A stretch of DNA of 64,000 nucleotides from Chromobotia macracanthus (Eukaryota > Chordata > Actinopteri > Cypriniformes > Botiidae): positions 5,543,501-5,607,500 of the forward strand of contig JAZGTH010000074.1 of the NCBI GenBank assembly GCA_036877525.1, in the 5' to 3' direction. Below are positions 40,101 to 46,100 of the stretch, piece after piece. The notes under the pieces were generated by a model, which was given only the letters and a program-made list of their open reading frames with translations, ran no database searches and was not told the origin of the DNA. Positions within the stretch are counted from its first letter, which is position 1. The number at the start of each line of letters is the position of its first letter. The translations under genes were made by a program, and so were the position numbers.

Positions 40101-43100
40101 AAGGGAATTTAGGAAAAACTCAAGACAAGAGAGACAGGACCCTGACAAAACCATGTCTGTTGGACATATGAGGATTATCATATGCTGAACCAGTCATATG
40201 GGATTTTTTGAATGACTGATGTGAAGGGTAGAGAACAGGGCATGGCCTGGCTGCTTAAATTGCTATATCACTCATTATTATGCAACAAAACAAATTACAT
40301 GATAGTAAGCAAGTAACAAAGGGTAGTTATTTCTGTTAGGCAAACATTCCTGAATGTTAGCTTATAGCTAAATATGAATTAAATTCTGAATATTCTGAGG
40401 CTTTTCATACAGTTGTCATTGTAATCCACACTGCAGGACATAACAAAACTGCAGTCTGTAATAACTACCACTATGTGCTATTAATTTTTTAGGAATTTTT
40501 AATCAAACGCTACTTATAGTTCCTGTTGGTTACGCATGCATTCAATGCCAAATCACTCTGGAAATAAACCAAAGATCCAATACAAAAGAACACCACTGTT
40601 GTGCAATGATTTGTCACCTAGGAAGATCTCCTCATGTGATTTTCTGCAAAGTAAGGCAGTTTATTAATTTTGCATGCTGGCCTGCGGGTGAAATCTTTGC
40701 ATGGGTTTGTGTAAAATCAAGACAATGCTGCACTAGCAGTAATAAAGTACAATTGGAATAGTCAGATTTCATTTAGCATGAGAAATTTACCATACATTTT
40801 CCATTGTACCTTTATGTTAATCGTAGTATTTGCAATAAGACCATGGTAACAAACAAGCACTGCACTATGCAGTCATTCATGCTGGAAGACACATGCTGGT
40901 GAAATAATTTTGTTGTTTCATCACAATTTTGAAGTGTCTGCCTTTTTTTCCAATGAGAAGCTAAAAATGACAAATAATTAAAATGATTTAGTCTAATTTG
41001 TAGTTGCACCACAAAATGTGACTATTTACTTGCCGTCTGGAGTCCTTTCAACCTTAGTAGTTTAGCATACAGCTCTGATTTAATTAATATTTCTGACGTT
41101 GTGGTATGTGACACTGTTTACTCATGATGCAAGATGCCACGTGCCACTTATCGATAGTGTGTCTGTGTATGCATCTGTGTTTGTGTGTGTGTGCGCACAG
41201 AAGCACATCAACTCTCTGTCTGTGGTTGTAGCTGGCAAATATATGAGCTCTGCTGGGAAAGGGCTGGGAAACAGCTTGTGAGTCACAATGAATCCAGGAA
41301 CAGGCCTCTGCTCAGCTTAACTACTAAACCCAGACCTGAACACAAACATGTTCACTTACATCCTGAGTTCATCCAAAGATTTCTCCAATAAAACCTCTCT
41401 GTCTCTTCAGGATATATAGAAAAAGTTTAATAGCTATTTTAATAACAAATTAGTCAATTTTGAAGCTCTGTAATTGGGGCATTTTAGTATGTGGGTAATT
41501 TTAAACGAGATCAGTGGATGTCTTATTTTAGAGGAGCTGAATTCCTCAGTTTAGAAGATGATTGAAAGCAGAAAGAGAGAGAATGTACAGTCCTGCAGTT
41601 AAAAAATGGGAGTGTGTTTGGTAAGCGGTTTCTTAAAAGCCAAGTGAGTTATGTTTACTTTATGTTTGGCTTTAATCCATAACCCATATTCCAACTGATT
41701 TTATTTACCTTTGTCTTACCTTTGGTAACAAGAAACATGAAAATTCAGTGCAGATCTTTATACATTTTAAAAAGGTGCTGATTTGTATAATAACATACAG
41801 AAACTTGGACAGTGGAAGGGGTGCTTGTCAGTGCAAAACGTTCTAAAGATGATCGCCAGGGCATAGATATGCTGTTGCTAAGCTGTTGCTGAGTGGTGTA
41901 GAGTGATTTACCATAATTTCTAACATTCTCTCCTTTCTAATGTGCATGCATAAAATGTGCACACTCACGTTTTGGACTAATTCTGTGTTCTTGTTGTTGT
42001 GGATGTTTGAAGCATGTGGCATATTTGATCTGAAGAACCACCGTAGCATATATGACAATATCATTTCACCTTCCCTCTAGCCTGGCTGGACTCAGCTCAT
42101 GTGTCAGAGAGAACAGCAGGGCAGGAAGTAGAAACGGTGTCTGTGGCCAGCAGTGAGAGCTTTGCAGACCAGGGCTACGCAGCATCAGAGGGCATGGCAG
42201 AGGAGCTGGGTCCCATTTCTCGCTCTGAAACAATCCTGTGTCCATCACCTGTGGACATCATGTCTCTGAATAGTGACTCAGCCATGCCTGTGAAGCAGTC
42301 CAAAGACTCTTCCAGTGACAGTGATGAGGGCCGTGCGACCTGGGGCTCCAGACACAGGTAAATACCTATGCACACTCTCGCTTTCACTTAAACAGACCTT
42401 CACAACATAAAAACCCTGGGCACTTCCTAGGCGTAGTCCTACTGCCACTGTGTGTTCTTTATTCTTACTACCGGAAATTCCTACAAAACTCAGCTTCTAC
42501 CATGTTCCAAAACCATGAACCATCTTAACATCAACATGAAAAGGCATTCAAATTGTGTTTTGCTTTCATAATTCGATGTATTTAGAAGTGGCACAAGATA
42601 TTCATCAAGAAAAAGACAGAGTTGATTCTTGATTCCTTATTTCTTGAAAAGTGGGTGCTGTATACCAGAGTTGGGCAGGATCTGAATAAGTACTCTACCT
42701 CTGAGTACTCTCAGAGTGAGTACTCTGCCTCTGAAATACAGGTGACAGTGTCTAACTGTAGCCTAACACAATGGCTAACATCACATAGGCATGGCTTATG
42801 TAAGGTTAGAAGTAAAGGAAGGCTGTTTCAACGGCAAAGCAAGATATTATATTTTACCATATTAAGATCAGGAACGTGTTAAAAATTAAATAGAGACAGT
42901 TTTTATTTTATGTTAATTTAAAGCTGGTTGTAGCTGAGATGTTTTTAAAAAAAATAAAATATCTTTACCCTTGAATTTAGTTTGAATTTATATAATAGTT
43001 TCATATATTTCACATATCAGTGACATCACTGAAGTAATTTTATATTTACCAACCCTAAATGACACCACATTGTTTGAGGCCGTAAAACACAATTAAATCC

Positions 43101-46100
43101 ATCCCTTTATTGCACTTTTATTTGTCTGCTGGACAGGATTCAAACACTCTCCTGGGCAGAGTGGAGACAGAGCAGAGGGTTTATCTCTCTTCTGTCTGTT
43201 TACAACCGTTTGATTATTTCCACAGTTATTTCCAGTCTCACATTTATCCAAATTCCAGCCTGCCGGTGTTTCTCCAGGCTGACTAAGGAGTCTGACTGGC
43301 TTCCTAAAACTTTATTTTATGGAGCTGAAATTGTTGCCTGCTATCTAGACGCCTGTGAGTGGTGCTTCGAGCAAAGCCTGCAGCCTTACCCCAGCTCTTT
43401 TTCTGCTATAGGGATCCATATGTCTCCTTTCTTTCAGGACGGGGTTATTAGTTATTTCCCTCAGACTTCTTTAAAACTGCTGTTTTTCCAAGATGTAAAA
43501 TAGCATTTTTAGACTTGTTTACATCTTTAAACAAAACTCATTTCGTTTGTGGTCTTGGTGAAGGTTTTTTAAACAGAGGACACTTTTGTGCCGATTTCAC
43601 AGGGCATATTTAGAGATAAGTCTAGTTCAGTCTAGTTCTAGTATCAGTCTAGCTTCAATTCTAAACCTCCATGAAATATTACACTGTAATTTATAGGTTT
43701 ACTTATAATTTTTTGTATTAAACAGATTTCAGTTTCCCTTTCAGTCTTCAGTTTTCATCAGGGTATTTTGAATTTCTTTACAAAACATGGTAGATTTCTA
43801 TGTTTTCTTGTTTTTAGTAAGTACACAGCCAGCTAAGATGTTTTATTTACCTTTCATGCAAGTAGTGCAAATGTTCAGCGAAGACATCAGCCAATCAAGG
43901 GCCAGAACAGCTGTGAAGAGGACCCAGGGATCTCAACTCAGATACATCTGACCCTGGCCAATTTATATGCAAATGTAGCAGGTAAGTTATTTATACAGTG
44001 TAAAAACAAAAAAAAAACTTTGCTGCCTTAAATTTTTAAGTTTAATCAACTTGGTTGCAAAAGTCATTTCAATTTACTCTTTGTAATCTTGACTGGTGTG
44101 GAGTTGCAGTAACTTATAAGAAATAGTTGGTAAATTGCTTAACCTATTTTTTATATATAAGTTATACCAGGCAGGATTTAAAATATTAAGTTGAAATTAC
44201 TTGTATAGCCAAGTTGATTAAACTTAAAAATTTAAGGCAGCAAAGTTTCTTTTACAGTGTAGATAACATATTTAAACAAAGACACAATTTGAAGCCCTAT
44301 AAAGAATTAATTTGCTGCATAATTATTTTTCTTTATGTTAGAAATTAATCAGTCAGATGGACCATCTGTGTTTGTGGATGAGATCCCTGTGTCTATTGTT
44401 GACATGGACATTCCGGTTACAACTATTGATGAAGTTCCTGCTGATGACCGATGCAACATTAGGGACTATGAGGTGCCATTGTTTCACAGCACTTTAAACA
44501 TTACCAAGCCGTCTCGTACACCATATGAAGCTATCCAAAATAAGAACAACAATGCCTGTCTGACAGTAAAGAGTCCACCTTCAAGTGTTCAGAAGCAGTT
44601 GCAGAAACCTAAGACTACAGACATGGAGAAGAACTTGAGTGCACCTACAAGTATTCAGAAGGAGTTGCAGGAGCCTAAGACTACAGACATGGAGAAAAAC
44701 TTGAGTCCACCTTCAAGTGTTCAGAAGCAGTTACAGAAGCCTAAGCCTAGAGCCACTGAGAAAAACATGAGACCATCTTCAGGCATTCAGAAGCAGTTGC
44801 AGGAGCCTAAGCCTACAGCCATTGAGAAGAAAATGAGTAAATCTCCAGACAACGAAAAGCATTCACAAGAGACTAAGCTCAGAGACAATAGGGAACAGAA
44901 GTTTATCTTCAACCATGACACTAAGGGTAATGCTGAAACCGAGGAACTGAAGGATCAGAATAACACTGTATTACAGAAGTCTCAAAGTCATGTTGTACGT
45001 CCTACTGTTCAAAGCCATAAGTCCATAGCAGTGGACCCAGCTGTCCCAGCAACTCGAGGTAAGATCACCAAGAGTTCTGTCTCACGGTTTGGAATGAAAA
45101 CCTTTGTAGTCATCCCTCCCAAACCAACTGTGTCCCAGACTCAAAAGCCTGCAGGCTCTCTTGTCATAGATGCCATTAAGATTGATGAACAGGGAAACAT
45201 AGTTACACAAACCCCTGTTAACACTGCCCCAAAGAAATATGGCAGCCATGAAGAGGTCACTAGTGCAAGAGAATCCTCACTAGGACAGGCGAAAGCTTTC
45301 TGTAGCTCGGCAGAGAAGCAAGACCAGTCAACAGTGGCCAACCAAGGGCCCATAATGAAAAATAGAGAACCTGATGTATTCAAACCCTCATCTGTATCTG
45401 CAGTCACTGAACTGTCAGAGAAATCGCATTCTGAAGAAACACCCAAGGAGGTCATTACATTGGAAAATTCCCCAATATCTGTAGTAACCAGTAAGCCCTC
45501 ATCCCAGGATCCTTTGGAAAATCCCTCTTTTGCAGGGGAAGGGCAAGATCTCTCTTTTCTGAAATCCTCCAGAAGAACATCCAGCCAATATGTAGCTTCT
45601 GCCATTGCTACAAACAATAGCATTCCCAATACTAAAACAAATACAATTCAGGAGTCATCTGAATCTGTTGTTAGCATTCAGAAACTACCCTTCAATCAAT
45701 GGTTTACTAATGAGAATAAACTTTTAAATACAATGCCAGTGGGTTCTTACAAACCTGCAAAACCCAAGTTGAAACCGACAGAAGGTTTAGTGTCTTCTTT
45801 TGCAGGACCTAAGCACTCCAGTAATGTTGTGGAAAAGATGGTCAGTTTAGAAAACATCAGCAGTGTTGAAAAAGAAACTCTGAATCAGGGAGATAGAACC
45901 AAATCTTTGGACTTACATCCCATAAATAACAAAGTTCAGCCCGTAACAAAGATGTCTGATCGTAATAAACTTATGGAATCCTCCTCTAAAGAAGTCACAA
46001 CAATCAGTAAGTTTCAAGACACCTTCTCTGCTAGACAGATACCACCAGACTCCACATGTCCACCACTGAAAAATAAGACAGAATTACACAAATCTGAAAT

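Larger units (their letters stand above)
37254..42080 (+). other. cobl intron after exon g
   Basis: 4827 bases, GTATAA...CCTCTAG. It contains a GGTTCC-rich MITE-like segment (39290-39600) and an unclassified dispersed repeat (39720-40150). Several open frames at 37.5-38.4 kb show no conserved residues. Confidence 0.6.

Noticed and set aside
41211..41282. Open stretch after a GCACAG acceptor-like site
   Set aside because: No donor in a usable phase, no similarity, and the exons on both sides already join in phase.
42622..42741. Open frame with repeated GAGTACTCT and a following GTGACA
   Set aside because: Would be an extra exon between h and i, but the phases of h and i already agree and the repeat looks like simple duplication.
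45141..45629. 162-codon minus-strand frame
   Set aside because: Shadow of the large cobl exon.
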